From positions 1 to 30,948 of the forward strand of contig JAJIRX010000997.1 of NCBI GenBank assembly GCA_023853785.1: 30,948 nt of DNA, read 5' to 3'. Below the pieces are notes generated by a model. It ran no database searches. It was given only the letters and a program-made list of their open reading frames with translations, and was not told the DNA's origin. Shown piece by piece: positions 21,705 through 30,948 of the stretch (position 1 is its first letter; every line of letters starts with the position of its first letter). The translations under genes and the position numbers were made by a program. Source of the DNA: Psilocybe azurescens. Lineage: Eukaryota; Basidiomycota; Agaricomycetes; Agaricales; Agrocybaceae.

Positions 21705-23216
21705 CTATTTCCGGTTGAGATGCTTATGGAAATCTTCGAGAATCTCAATGCAGTTCCCCTCGACTACCCGATCAACGATGAGCCGGCATTCCAGCTCACG
21801 CATTATGGTGTTGAGCTGCTCACAGGCTGAAGCCTTGTGGTTGCAGATTATCCCTACATATCTAATTAGTACGGCTACATTTCAAACTTTAGACTCTTTC
21901 TGCAAAATATTTTTACTCGTACTCTCAAGCTAATTCCTTGGCCAAGAAAATATGTCTACGCAATAATAAGGTGAATTCAGACATGATTCTATGAAGGATG
22001 GAGTTCACGCTTTCTGCCTCCTTCTATCCACACTTACACGCTCTATCTGTCACCAAAGGCGAGGAAAACGAACATTTCATAGGAATAAGGACGCCGAAGA
22101 AGAAATTCCTCTCACGGATCTCTTTTTGGACATAGCGTGGAAGGCCCAGGATGCACAACGGGAGGGCATGGCCTCTGGATGCTACGTGATCTAGTTGATG
22201 TGTATCGGAAGTGCCTTCAAATTCTGGAGGAAAGATATGCTCGAGAGGTTGCAGGGCTAGCTCGCCTTGCCAATAAGTATTGGGTGACGGATAGAAAGGT
22301 GAATGTCCTTTAATTTGCGGACCCCGGACATGAGAGTTGAATGTTTGAACGTTGACGTTGAACTTTGTTGACAGGTAAGACTTCTCTTCCATGTTAATAG
22401 GCCGCAGTATGACACCCATCTGAACCTAATTTTAGAAAAATTGCTACATAAACCTCCTGTCTACATCCAACCACTACATACCTAAACATTATTCCAAATT
22501 CTCGTTACTCGCATCTTGTGTTCAAAACAGTCCGCATCCACTCCATGCCCTAGACGTCTGTTCTCAACACTTGCAGTTGCTGGAGATGCTCGGCAACTAA
22601 AATCAACAGAAACGCTTACGCACTGAAAATCTATCAAACGCAGAAACGTGTACGCGAATCACTACTTTGATTGATATCTTGACTGACCGCACGTTGAACA
22701 ACCCGAATCCAATCTAGCGCTTATTCATAGTCTGTGGGCCTACCATCATCGCGATCACTCGACGCGCTTGCAGTCGATTGAGAGGCACGACAAACACATG
22801 CACTCAGTGGTAACCGGACAATCTGATGCCATCAACTTCAAGTAGATTAGATTAGGTCATGTGATCCGGCAGTTGATAGTCTCGGTCGTCGTCCCAATCA
22901 TGTGCATGACCGCTTCTTGCCTCTTTCCACCATCACTGTCCAGATCCCCTACTCCACCGGGCGCGTAGCTAAACCATTCTTGGATACTTTGCACGATCTT
23001 CCAAGGACGGCAAGTATCAGATGTACCTCACGCCCGGGTTCGCCTATATCAATAACCATATTCTCTCCCATCCAAATACGTGTCCACTTTGCCGATCCCT
23101 GTCAGCTCAGCTATATGGTGATCTTATTGTGGGTGAGCCCATTCATAGTAAGATTTCTTTCTCCGAAGCAAGCCACTGGCCTAACAGATATGTATCATGC
23201 AGATTTAAATTTATAA
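21705..23216 (+). pseudogene. decayed F-box-like gene, middle of the cluster
   Basis: The N-terminal block LFPVEMLMEIFENL...NDEPAFQL at 21705-21809 parallels LPFELIVEIVENIAR...DEKAFQ of the copy at 3564. Later blocks are RRLFSTLAVAG (about 22553-22585), RITTLIDILTDRTLNNPNP (about 22652-22708), LALIHSLW (about 22716-22739), and GKYQMYLTPGFAYINNHILS (about 23009-23068), the last matching DGRYQICYTPGGKTSIINID. The blocks are in family order but in different frames with stops between. About 650 bases of unrelated sequence separate the first and second blocks. It may be one copy with an insertion or two fragments. Confidence 0.6.
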
Positions 23217-23433
23217 CGATTGATGGGCTTCACACCGCCTCACGACGCACGCCGGGCATGCAATTGTATTGGGATATTTCTCGTACAGTCGCTGTTCTCA
23301 CTCGACCCCGTGATAGTTGCCTCTTCACTTATACCATTTAACCTCTGCTTTACCACCTCTTCCATTCGTGGACCAACGTCTATCGAAAGTCTATCCGACC
23401 ACGATTCCGGCTGGCTTCAGACTCGCCCTGATC

Positions 23434-24856
23434 ATGACGACCTCAAACATTACCTTCCCACCCGAGCTCGTAGAGGCATTCGTAGAGCAATTATCACCAG
23501 GAAGTGGTATCATTCTCTCGGAAGAGGTATTACAGTCGCTCATTGCCTGCACCCTGACTTCAAAATACTTTTCATTCGCCGCTCGCAAACGCCTGTTTTC
23601 AACCCTTATGATCGATAAGCAGCCAAGGCATCTGTTACAAAGGAGCATCCCGCTGAATAAAACACGCACAGAAGAAGAAATATCAAGACGAATCAATACT
23701 TTTCTCGATCTCCTAGCTGACGAACGAAGTTCCGATCTAGCGCTGATGGTCCGCAGTCTCCATATTATCGTGGACAAAGAATGTATTATTCTACAGCAAG
23801 CTACGAATCTTCACGGACTCCTCAAAGATTTGAGTCATCGAGCACACAACCTAAGTATTTTGCTGGTACACGGCCGTATCTCCTTCTCGTGGACGACGAT
23901 TCCCCAGGGAACGGCTGATGGCCTACAAGCCCTCTGCCGCTCTCTTCCCGTAAACCATCTCAGCTTCAGTTGTGTTCATGATATACCACCCATCATTGCC
24001 TCGGTTCAAACGAGTCCTCACCTTCGACACATCGATTTAAAGGATTCAAAATTTGGGACAATTGAAGCAGGCATCGCAGCGGGATCAAATATATCGCCCA
24101 CAAGGAGTGTAACGTCAAGGAACTTGGATCTTCTGGGCAGTCTCCCTAGATTCGGCAGTTACGAGATATGCTATACTTACGATGGACAAACACATATCGT
24201 TAGTATCAATACCACAATTCGACACCCTGACGATGCACGGCGACTTAACCAACTCCTATCTAATGAGCGTGTCCGCTCTTCTTTGAGATACTGTTGGTGG
24301 TAAGTCGATACTTGGACGCCGCTATCTCTTACTGATTCTTGTGTCGTCTTTGAATAGCACCTTTAGTGGCATCTACCGACCTTTCTTGACAACAACGGTC
24401 ATTGATTTCGGAACAATGGTTCTGCTTCGCCAGCTTGCCATCGAATTGAGCATTGGCCCTGATCATAGAACTGAAATCACCACGGACATTACGAACGCTA
24501 TGAATACCTTGATTGACTGTTTATACAATGGAAACACCAAATCTGTACTGCAGGAAATCAAGGTCACTCTCAACGCAGAATATGTTTTGTACAAGGGGAC
24601 AAGCATGTTTGATACTATCGATTTTAGTCCTCTCCAAAGACTGAGAATCGATTCCCTATGGCAGAAGCACCCGCTGATCCAATCAACCCAGTTTTGCATG
24701 AATATGGAGCTTAAGCCGCGCAATTACTGGCCCCTCGAAGTCCAATCATTCGCCGAGGAGATCGTTCGCAAACTGATTACCGACGCCATCACCCTCCCTC
24801 CGGTTGACGAATCCTTGCTTCCCAAAATTCACATTTGCGCGAAGAGGAGGTACTAA
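23434..24856 (+). CDS. F-box-like protein, best-preserved family member
   Basis: Two exons, 23434-24299 and 24358-24856, joined in phase (TG|C), 454 residues. The ATG at 23434 is chosen because it puts the F-box-like segment ITFPPELVEAFVEQL at residues 6-20 and matches the start of the copy at 3564. The rest is a mixed helical/leucine-rich body typical of lineage-expanded basidiomycete F-box-like proteins (for example LTSKYFSFAARKRLFSTLMI, INTFLDLLADERSSDLALMV, NLHGLLKDLSHRAHNLSILL, LQALCRSLPVNHLSFSCVHD). Such proteins usually present substrates to SCF ubiquitin ligases; that is inferred from the first 20 residues only. Near 24832 a one-base shift would continue the frame into REEEVLKCVQIFGYS, in line with tails of the other copies, so the annotated C-terminus may be truncated. 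Two decayed copies precede it in the same orientation. Confidence 0.75.
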
Positions 24857-24887
24857 AATGTGTGCAAATATTTGGTTACTCGAGGAC

Positions 24888-25275
24888 TCACATTAGACTC
24901 ACAATGGCCGCGTCCGCCGCTATATTTAATCTCCTGAATACAACTAATCTCCCATGGAACACACGCCCGATTCCGACAATAAGCCCCAGTGCGCTTATTC
25001 CACGGTGCCCCACACTCGTTGATGTTGTGCTGTGTAATGGATGATCCATGGCAGCTAGAGTATCCCAGGTCATGCATGCAGTCTGTAGAGAGAATGTATC
25101 GCTTACTATCGTATTCTCCACCAGTTTTTCTACTACGTTGGTGAATGCGGAAAGCTGGCTTTCGGTGGTAACACATAAATAGGAGTCGCTAGATTTACGG
25201 AATTCTTGATGATTATGTGTTGCGATGTAGTTGGATGGAACATCAATGGAAATACCGACATAGCGACTGGATTCA
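24888..25275 (-). CDS. unrecognised candidate exon(s)
   Basis: From an acceptor-like AACAG at 25276-25280 the minus strand stays open for 388 bases (RYVGISIDVPSNYIATHNHQ... ending IVSLM, stop at 24888). An alternative reading splices out a 54-nt GTAGTA...ACAG intron (about 25083-25136) and gives a cysteine-rich segment (CMHDLGYSSCHGSS...INECGAPWNKRTGAYCRNRA...). Neither reading resembles a family I know, and no upstream start or signal peptide could be placed with confidence. The coding status is open. Confidence 0.25.
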
Positions 25276-25773
25276 CTGTTAAATTAGAACATTAATTGAT
25301 GATGATTTACTGCAGTTTGATATGAATCTAAGGCGCGTCTACAGGGCGGCCCTGAAGGTGGATTGAGGTGTCGTAGATGATAACGATGGATATGAAGTGG
25401 TCTGCCGGGGAACGTGCTGCATACATACTGAATGAAAAATACAGTCCTCGCGTCGCACCCAAAATTATCTATTTCGGACCACGCCACCCCTTCGCAAACT
25501 TCCCATTGAACGTGGCCTGAGTTTTATATCGCCCATATGAGACCGTCACCACATAATCCCGCCATTATCGATTACATACACTTCAAAGATGCCGACGGTT
25601 CTGATCGACGGAGGAGGAACCTACACGACGCGACGCGTCTATTCTTGAAAGTTAACACGTACCTTTCCTACTAGGATTTATTCAGGGACAGGAAAGTTCG
25701 AAAGACTCTTCTCCAGACCACAACTACCACAAGAGACCATCAGCACAACGCAAGAATCGACGATGTAAATGCA

Positions 25774-25947
25774 ATGGATCTGATCATTTCATTTAGGACT
25801 ATCTGTACGTCATTGGTTCTGTGCTCATTCTTTTACATCTTGATCGCCATGTCCGCAGACGATGAAAAAGTCGTGTTCGCCGCGTGTACAGATTCTTTCA
25901 ACATGCTCCGTCTCAAAGGCTCATATGCTTTGTTTATACGTCGATGA
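25774..25947 (+). CDS. small hypothetical protein with hydrophobic N-terminus
   Basis: 57 residues starting MDLIISFRTICTSLVLCSFF followed by YILIAMSADDEKV, i.e. a signal peptide or single membrane anchor with a short, mostly polar tail ending ALFIRR. It could equally be the first exon of a longer gene. No CaaX end is present, so it is not a lipopeptide pheromone precursor. Confidence 0.25.
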   Translation: MDLIISFRTICTSLVLCSFFYILIAMSADDEKVVFAACTDSFNMLRLKGSYALFIRR

Positions 25948-26223
25948 TCAATACCAGCACGCGGCGAGCCCTCAGGCGACTAACGGGGTATATAAGGCTT
26001 GCATTCGCCTCATTGCCGGACTTGAGCACTGAGCTACAGCCGTTCTGTGAGTCGTCTGAAGTGCCTCGAGTGAAATCTTACTGACCCAATGTACTGGATG
26101 CTATAGAGACCCTTTTGCAATTTTTTCAGAACTACCTTTATATCGCATATCTACGATTCAAGCTTACAGTGAGTGGGTGGCATGCATGCTCATGTTTTTA
26201 GATGTCTAAATATACAGCCAGGA

Positions 26224-26487
26224 ATGCACTCCTGTATCACAGCTATGATCTTGTTAACCATCACCACGTTTGCTTTCGCCGTTCCTACCATCCCTGACTA
26301 TCAAAGCAGCATGGTCTCGCTTTCGCAAGACATCTTTGATCCCCCACCAGGATGTTTTGGGAGGAAACTGGACCGCATTGCGCCGAGAAGTGCAGATTGG
26401 GGCATGAGAGAGAGAGGATTTGTGCGATGGATCGTGCTGTTACAGGATCTTATGTTGCCAGGATTAACTCTTTATGAATGCACGTAG
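26224..26487 (+). CDS. small secreted hypothetical protein
   Basis: 87 residues. The ATG at 26224 gives a clean signal peptide (MHSCITAMILLTITTFAFA, cut before VPTIPDY). The mature part is about 68 residues with a single Cys near the middle (PPPGCFGRKLDRIAPRSADW) and one near the C-terminus. The family was not recognised. The open frame extends upstream to 26173, but the signal peptide argues for the internal start. An intron could change the C-terminus. Confidence 0.4.
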   Translation: MHSCITAMILLTITTFAFAVPTIPDYQSSMVSLSQDIFDPPPGCFGRKLDRIAPRSADWGMRERGFVRWIVLLQDLMLPGLTLYECT

Positions 26488-27099
26488 CCTTATTTGTCCG
26501 AGCATCCGTCCACCTGAACTAATCTGGGGATAATGCTCAATTAGGGATACTCATGTAGATATTGAAATCTCAATATCTGATTTGCGACGAAACGATGTCT
26601 TGAATCATTGTAATATGAGCTCTTAAAGAAATCTTTCTTTAGAAAACACCTATACTTGTTGAAACGGCAAAACAGTCACGGCCAAAGGTATATATACCCA
26701 CTCAATCATCGAAAATGGTCCGATTCGTCCCCTCAGTCTCGTTGACTAAATAACTGAACGATGATACGATGTAGGGAGGCGTGAGTATGCCTATTCAGTT
26801 ATGACCCTTTCAAGTTTCGTTACTTTGACAATGATTTCATTATAATTGATCTTTCATATGTGGAAGAGTTATGTTTGGAGTAATTACTATTGCGACTGAG
26901 CGCTTCTTGCTAATGTTAGTGAGGTGAATAAGCGTGAACGTTGAATTATGAAGTTGGAAATCGTAAATATCGTGAATCAGGCATGTCGGACTTCTAGCAG
27001 CAACTCGAAAACCTCATTTATCTGCGGCGACCAACGGGTCTTTCCTTCACATCACAAAGTCGGTCTCTCCTAGCTTGAAGCATGGCATATTGCAGTAAA
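26488..27099. other. AT-rich intergenic stretch
   Basis: No open frame of interest. It contains a perfect hairpin at 26557-26578 and is the 3' flank of the minus-strand gene ending at 27100. Confidence 0.5.
26557..26578. repeat. perfect 9-bp hairpin with AATC loop
   Basis: AGATATTGA-AATC-TCAATATCT, both arms identical in complement. It lies in non-coding AT-rich DNA and has no assigned role. Confidence 0.7.
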
Positions 27100-29178
27100 T
27101 CATCCCTTTTGTCGTATCGATATCGGAGGCTTGAAGCAAGTATACAGTCGGCCCATCCTTGATTGAGAATGCAATGGCTGGGGGCTTGGTTCACAAATAT
27201 CCACAGCTACAGCTGAACTAATATCACTTTCTTCCTGGGCGACTGTCAGACGCAGTGCGGCGCCAAGAGAGCGTGCATATCCGGTTTTGTCTGGAGGGGC
27301 GTACATGGCTTCTCTTTCAATGGGCTCTCGTGACGCACACTCAGAATATTTGCGACTCATTTCGGCACTGACGAGCGACATGGTCGGTAGAGGGGCGAGG
27401 GAAATCGGGGCATAATAGGTGGCGTTGTCTGCTCCTTAGGAGTCAGAATTCGATGTCTTTCCGCACCAATAGGCGCTGGAGTGTATTCCATGTTGAGCGG
27501 GACCCAGGGCAAGGGGTCCGTGGACTTCCTATTAGAGCCTCAGAAATCGAGCCCTCTAGTCCGACGGGGATGAAATCTCTCAACAGTCCTATTCCGTGTT
27601 CGTAAGCCTCAGGAGGGGATGACCAAGGAGAGAGAATATCGCCCAGCACGTACCTCTTAGTGGGCGATTGTTCTCGGTCTCGGTGAGCAGAAGTGTCCAA
27701 ATCACCCGGGCGACGCACAATATCATAAGTACTAACACTCATAGTGTCGCTAGAGAATTGAATCTGAATAGTAGGCGGCGAGCCGGGGACGGAGTCTGTT
27801 CTTTCCCCTTCCAATACCCGTCCCGACTACGCGGCTTTTCAGACTCTGTTCGTACTCTCTTTGTAGCATTCTTCTTCGCTTTTGATTCTAGTTTCGGACT
27901 TGGGGTCCTCGTGGATGGAATAGCAACCAATTCACGTTTGAGGCCAGTGGAAAAACTAGTTCCATTTGGAGAGATCTGAGAGACCTTGAATTTTTCAGCA
28001 CTGTGGACAATCCTGGAGCTGCTGCATAACTTTGAGGAGGAGTAGAGTCTTTGGAGAGGGTTTTTAGGGGACTATGGGTTTGGGGAGCATAAGGAGAACG
28101 AGCATGGGCGTTGGGTTCGGTGGAACTGGGGCAATATGCTGATCCCGAGGTGTAATAGTGTCATGCTGTGCAAACGAGACAGGAGTCAATAGAGAAGCGT
28201 TGGATTGAGATGCTGAGACAGCCAGCAGTGGGAAATGTGCTGGTCCTGCGTCACCACAAAACTTTTAAAAGGCGACACAGGCGATCCAAGCATCGTCACG
28301 GGCATCTGATGGGTATTGGGCTGGGCCACCTCTCTTGCGAGTTCTGGTAGCTCAGGGAGCTCTTTTTCGCGAAAATGTACACGTGGGACTCTGCGTGTGG
28401 TGTTGCGTGGTGTTTGATTGGGGTAAGAACCAAAGATTGAGGTGTAGCGAGTTGTGCAGGGTGATTTTGCGCTGTTAGGATATGAGTTTCTGCCGCCTCA
28501 AAACTGTTTTGCAAAGAGTTGCTAGTCCTTCTTGACGATCGTTTATGCTTTCCAAGTGATGGCGAAGCAGGGAGTGCTGTGTCTGGAGTCGGATAGGCAT
28601 CGTGCCTGTGCGCTGTGGAAATGGGTGTTTCGGACTCTAACGAGGGTTTCTTTAAGTGACCTTTAGTGGTGTAGATTTTCTCATGGTAATGAGTCATGTT
28701 AGGTGGACGGAGTGGTGAGCCAGTGTCAGGATGCGATACTGAACCAGTGCGAGGAACATGTTCAACATCCATTTCCAGTGGTGGGAGTGTGTTATCTATG
28801 CATGGATGAGACAGGATTTGCTTGATTAAGGCAACAACATGCGTTTCTCCAACAAAAATAGTAAGGTAGCGCCCTGCCTTCATCTCGAACACGTCGGGTT
28901 TGGGTCTGACATATGCGTATGAAGTATCCGTATCGTCAGCTCCATTGACAACGTAGGGTAATATTTGAGTGTATTGGACGAGGATTTGTGCACCGTTGAG
29001 TAGAACCACGCTGTGCATGCCGACATCGGGAAGAACAGCGTTGCCTTGAACGATTAGTTGCCTGGTTATAGGGTTAGAAACGACATTCAATAGAAGGGGG
29101 GGTATAACGGGTAGCAGTGGTTGGGGTTGAAACTATTCTAGATTGCCGCGGTCTGAGTAAGCTGAAGAGCTTGGGCAT
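27100..29178 (-). CDS. unknown protein with one folded N-terminal domain and a long Ser/Pro-rich tail, frame-broken
   Basis: The ATG at 29178 begins MPKLFSLLRPRQSRIVSTPT. If the C7 run at 29096-29102 had one more base, this would run into LLLNVVSNPITRQLIVQGNA, GMHSVVLLNGAQILVQYTQI, and MKAGRYLTIFVGETHVVALI, which look like a compact mixed alpha/beta domain of about 110 residues. After about residue 140 the sequence is low-complexity, rich in Ser, Thr, Pro and His, with many S/T-P sites (TPDTALPASPSLGKHKRSSR, SVPGSPPTIQIQFSS, LGDILSPWSSPPEAYEHG), and ends RLYTCFKPPISIRQKG at 27100. At least five single-base frame steps (for example at the G4 run 28420-28423) interrupt about 690 codons. I do not recognise the family; the tail suggests a phospho-regulated nuclear or cytoskeletal protein, which is a guess. 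An alternative is two neighbouring genes. Confidence 0.5.
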
Positions 29179-30148
29179 TGTGGTCTAATAGTAGCAGGTC
29201 AGGTGCATATTTCCTTACAAAAAGTGGGACTTACAAGTTATACGAATATGGTCAATGATGAGGACGATATGAACGGCAAAAACCTCAATCTGAGTTCATA
29301 GGGAAGATATGGGGGTTCTCAAAACATGTCAGTGTTTTATACTTCATATAACAAGGTAAAGCGCTCACCCATCACATTTGTTGTATTTTTCGGTTTCAAC
29401 CGAACACGGTGTCGTCAAGGTGACTACGTCCTGAAAGTATAAGAATTTGCCTCCCTATCAGAACAACAAAGAACTATAAGCAATCTTGGAACAAAAGCGA
29501 GGTCTTTTAAGAACAACAATTTTTCTCACAGACCACATCATAACTTGGCCACAACGCGACGAGTAAATGCCCCTACGACAGGAATATTGTTAGCTGCCCA
29601 TCGACAATCTTTGACAGATGAGAGAGCAAGGCTTGTTTAATTGTTCTCCTTAGAGGTGTCAACCTCATTTCAATCAGAATGTAGACGTGGATCCTGACAT
29701 TAAGGTCACGTTAATTGTTGAGATCTAGAGAGCAGGTGAAACTTCGAACGTTTGAAAACATTGTGGATTCAGCAGTGCAGTGGCTGTGCGCTGTCTCAAA
29801 TTAAGTCCGCGCCGCTCCCGTGACAAACGCGACGCGCGTCAGTCGCGATTTCATTTTTTTCGTTTACAACGACATCTATGTATTTATTTAACCAACGCAT
29901 ATTTCTCTTTCTTTTTTACCTTCTGATAAACGAGCTGCATTGATTCCAATAAATTTGGAGACGAGCACTTCGAGTCATGCTCCATACATGTAGGCAGGCC
30001 CGGAAAAACCGGCTAATCCATTACCCAAACCGTTGATTGGTCATGGATTACATAAGTACTTCCCAAATTTCCGCACAATCATAAAACAACGATTGACAAT
30101 GATGAGCCACCAATCACCCCAGGTTTTCAACCGCCGACAACCTCGACT
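29179..30148. promoter_or_regulatory. divergent promoter region with CCAAT boxes and a GC palindrome
   Basis: 970 bases between divergent genes, no supported ORF. CCAAT boxes lie at 30110-30114 (plus) and 30036-30040 (as ATTGG), 40-115 bases before the thioesterase start. A GC-rich cluster at about 29826-29847 contains the palindrome GACGCGCGTC (29831-29840). Confidence 0.45.
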
Positions 30149-30948
30149 ATGAGCAGTTTACAACTAGCAGCTGCTCTGGATAGCCTGCAACATCTAGTTC
30201 GGAAGGTTTCGGTATCGAATATCCTACCACTAGTACCGAAAGTCGGCAAATGGCTTGTGGGCTTGCTATTTCTCCTGCATGTTAGATCCTGGCCTTTCGT
30301 ATGGCACTGTGAGTCCACTTTCACTCAACTGAGGGTTTCTGCAGTGTTAAAAAAGTATGCAGTTCGTGTATTCCGACCGGTCTTTCGTGTACAGCTCGAA
30401 CATAGATGGATGCGTTTCCTTAGTTTATTCAAGTCGCCTGCGGCTAGAATTAAGTTCGAGGACGATTGGCTAGATTCTATAAGCCCCTTGACCGCTAACC
30501 CTTTCACCAAGGTTGTTCCGTACAAAACCTGGGCTAGTGAGCGAATTCTATCTTACCTACACGATCGCGATCTAATGATTAATCCCTTCTCTTAGGCTTA
30601 GACGACAGTGATTTCAACGGCCATTTGAGTAACTCCAGTTATGCAAAGGTCATTTGTTTGAATTTCGATGACAGCCCGCAAATAACTCACTCCTTTTCAG
30701 ATCCTTGATGGTGCCCGATTCAAAGCAGCGATAGAAATGTTCCCTATGTTTCTTCGTTCGGGAGGTTGGATGCCGTTGGCTGGTAGGTTTCTATTCCAAC
30801 ATTCCATGATCAAATATAACTTCTCGCAATGTAGGAACACATTTTAGCTTCGTCCGAGAAATCCCTATGCTCTCTTCTTATGAAATCCGGACGTCCATTG
30901 CTGCCTGGACCAGAAATGGGTATAAAGTATTATATCTACCGGCGACTT
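30149..30948 (+). CDS. hot-dog thioesterase of the 4HBT_2/THEM6-like family (3' end outside window)
   Basis: Exons 30149-30308, 30363-30536, 30596-30648, 30701-30782 and 30835 onward join in frame. The N-terminus has one hydrophobic segment (VGKWLVGLLFLLHVRSWPFV, about residues 31-50), so the enzyme is probably anchored to a membrane. Family blocks follow: FRVFRPVFRVQLEHRWMRF, DDWLDSISPLTANPFTKVVP, DDSDFNGHLSNSSYAK, FKAAIEMFPMFLRSGGWMPL, and THFSFVREIPMLSSYEIRTS. DSDFNGHLSN carries the Asp/His/Asn pattern of hot-dog acyl-CoA thioesterases. These hydrolyse acyl thioesters; the substrate is not known. Near 30905 the family reading A-W-D-Q-K-W needs one more G (TGGGAC, seen as TGGAC), after which the frame is disturbed up to the window end. 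Confidence 0.85.

Noticed and set aside
23075..23110. TCPLCRSL reading, resembling the end of a RING finger
   Set aside because: No other zinc ligands lie upstream, and the position falls in the decayed F-box-like copy, where another frame gives the family block.
1..30948. Transposons, LTRs, CRISPR arrays or viral genes
   Set aside because: No transposase, integrase or reverse-transcriptase motifs, long terminal repeats or regularly spaced repeats were seen on either strand. Only short inverted repeats were found.

Overview
The window looks like nuclear DNA of a filamentous basidiomycete, most likely an Agaricomycete. Genes are cut by many short GT-AG introns (mostly 50-210 nt). Readable proteins match fungal families by memory: four-helix MARVEL-like membrane proteins, a KTR/GT15 mannosyltransferase, an IML2 (DUF3808/TTC39-like) protein, an old-yellow-enzyme flavoprotein, F-box-like proteins and a hot-dog thioesterase. 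Nothing bacterial, viral or organellar was seen. All identifications are by eye, without database searches.

Layout. 1-2.3 kb: two adjacent minus-strand MARVEL-like genes. 3.6-5.0 kb: a decayed F-box-like gene. 5.0-7.0 kb: no supported gene. 7.07-7.60 kb: a secreted, repeat-containing, Tyr/Trp/His-rich precursor with dibasic sites, resembling Kex2-processed repeat proteins. This is the most novel item. 9.9-11.7 kb: an intact 11-exon GT15 mannosyltransferase. 12.5-16.3 kb: IML2 on the minus strand, 9 exons, with first intron swollen by a degenerate tandem repeat. 17.6-19.1 kb: an OYE-like gene, divergent from IML2. 20.3-24.9 kb: a head-to-tail cluster of the same F-box-like family, with two decayed copies followed by one nearly intact copy. 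24.9-26.5 kb: small uncertain ORFs, including one small secreted protein. 27.1-29.2 kb: a minus-strand, largely disordered protein of unknown family. 30.1 kb to the end: the start of a thioesterase gene.

A theme runs across the window. Several genes (IML2, OYE, the 27-29 kb gene, both MARVEL genes, the thioesterase) can be read end to end only if single bases are restored, nearly always one missing base, and often inside a homopolymer run. GT15 and the secreted repeat protein read cleanly. Either the assembly under-calls homopolymers or several loci are decaying. The conserved, normally single-copy IML2 favours sequence error for at least part of it.

The genes do not form an obvious pathway. 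GT15 and the repeat precursor both act in the secretory route and lie near each other, but nothing in the sequence links them. The clearest evolutionary signal is birth and death of the F-box-like family.
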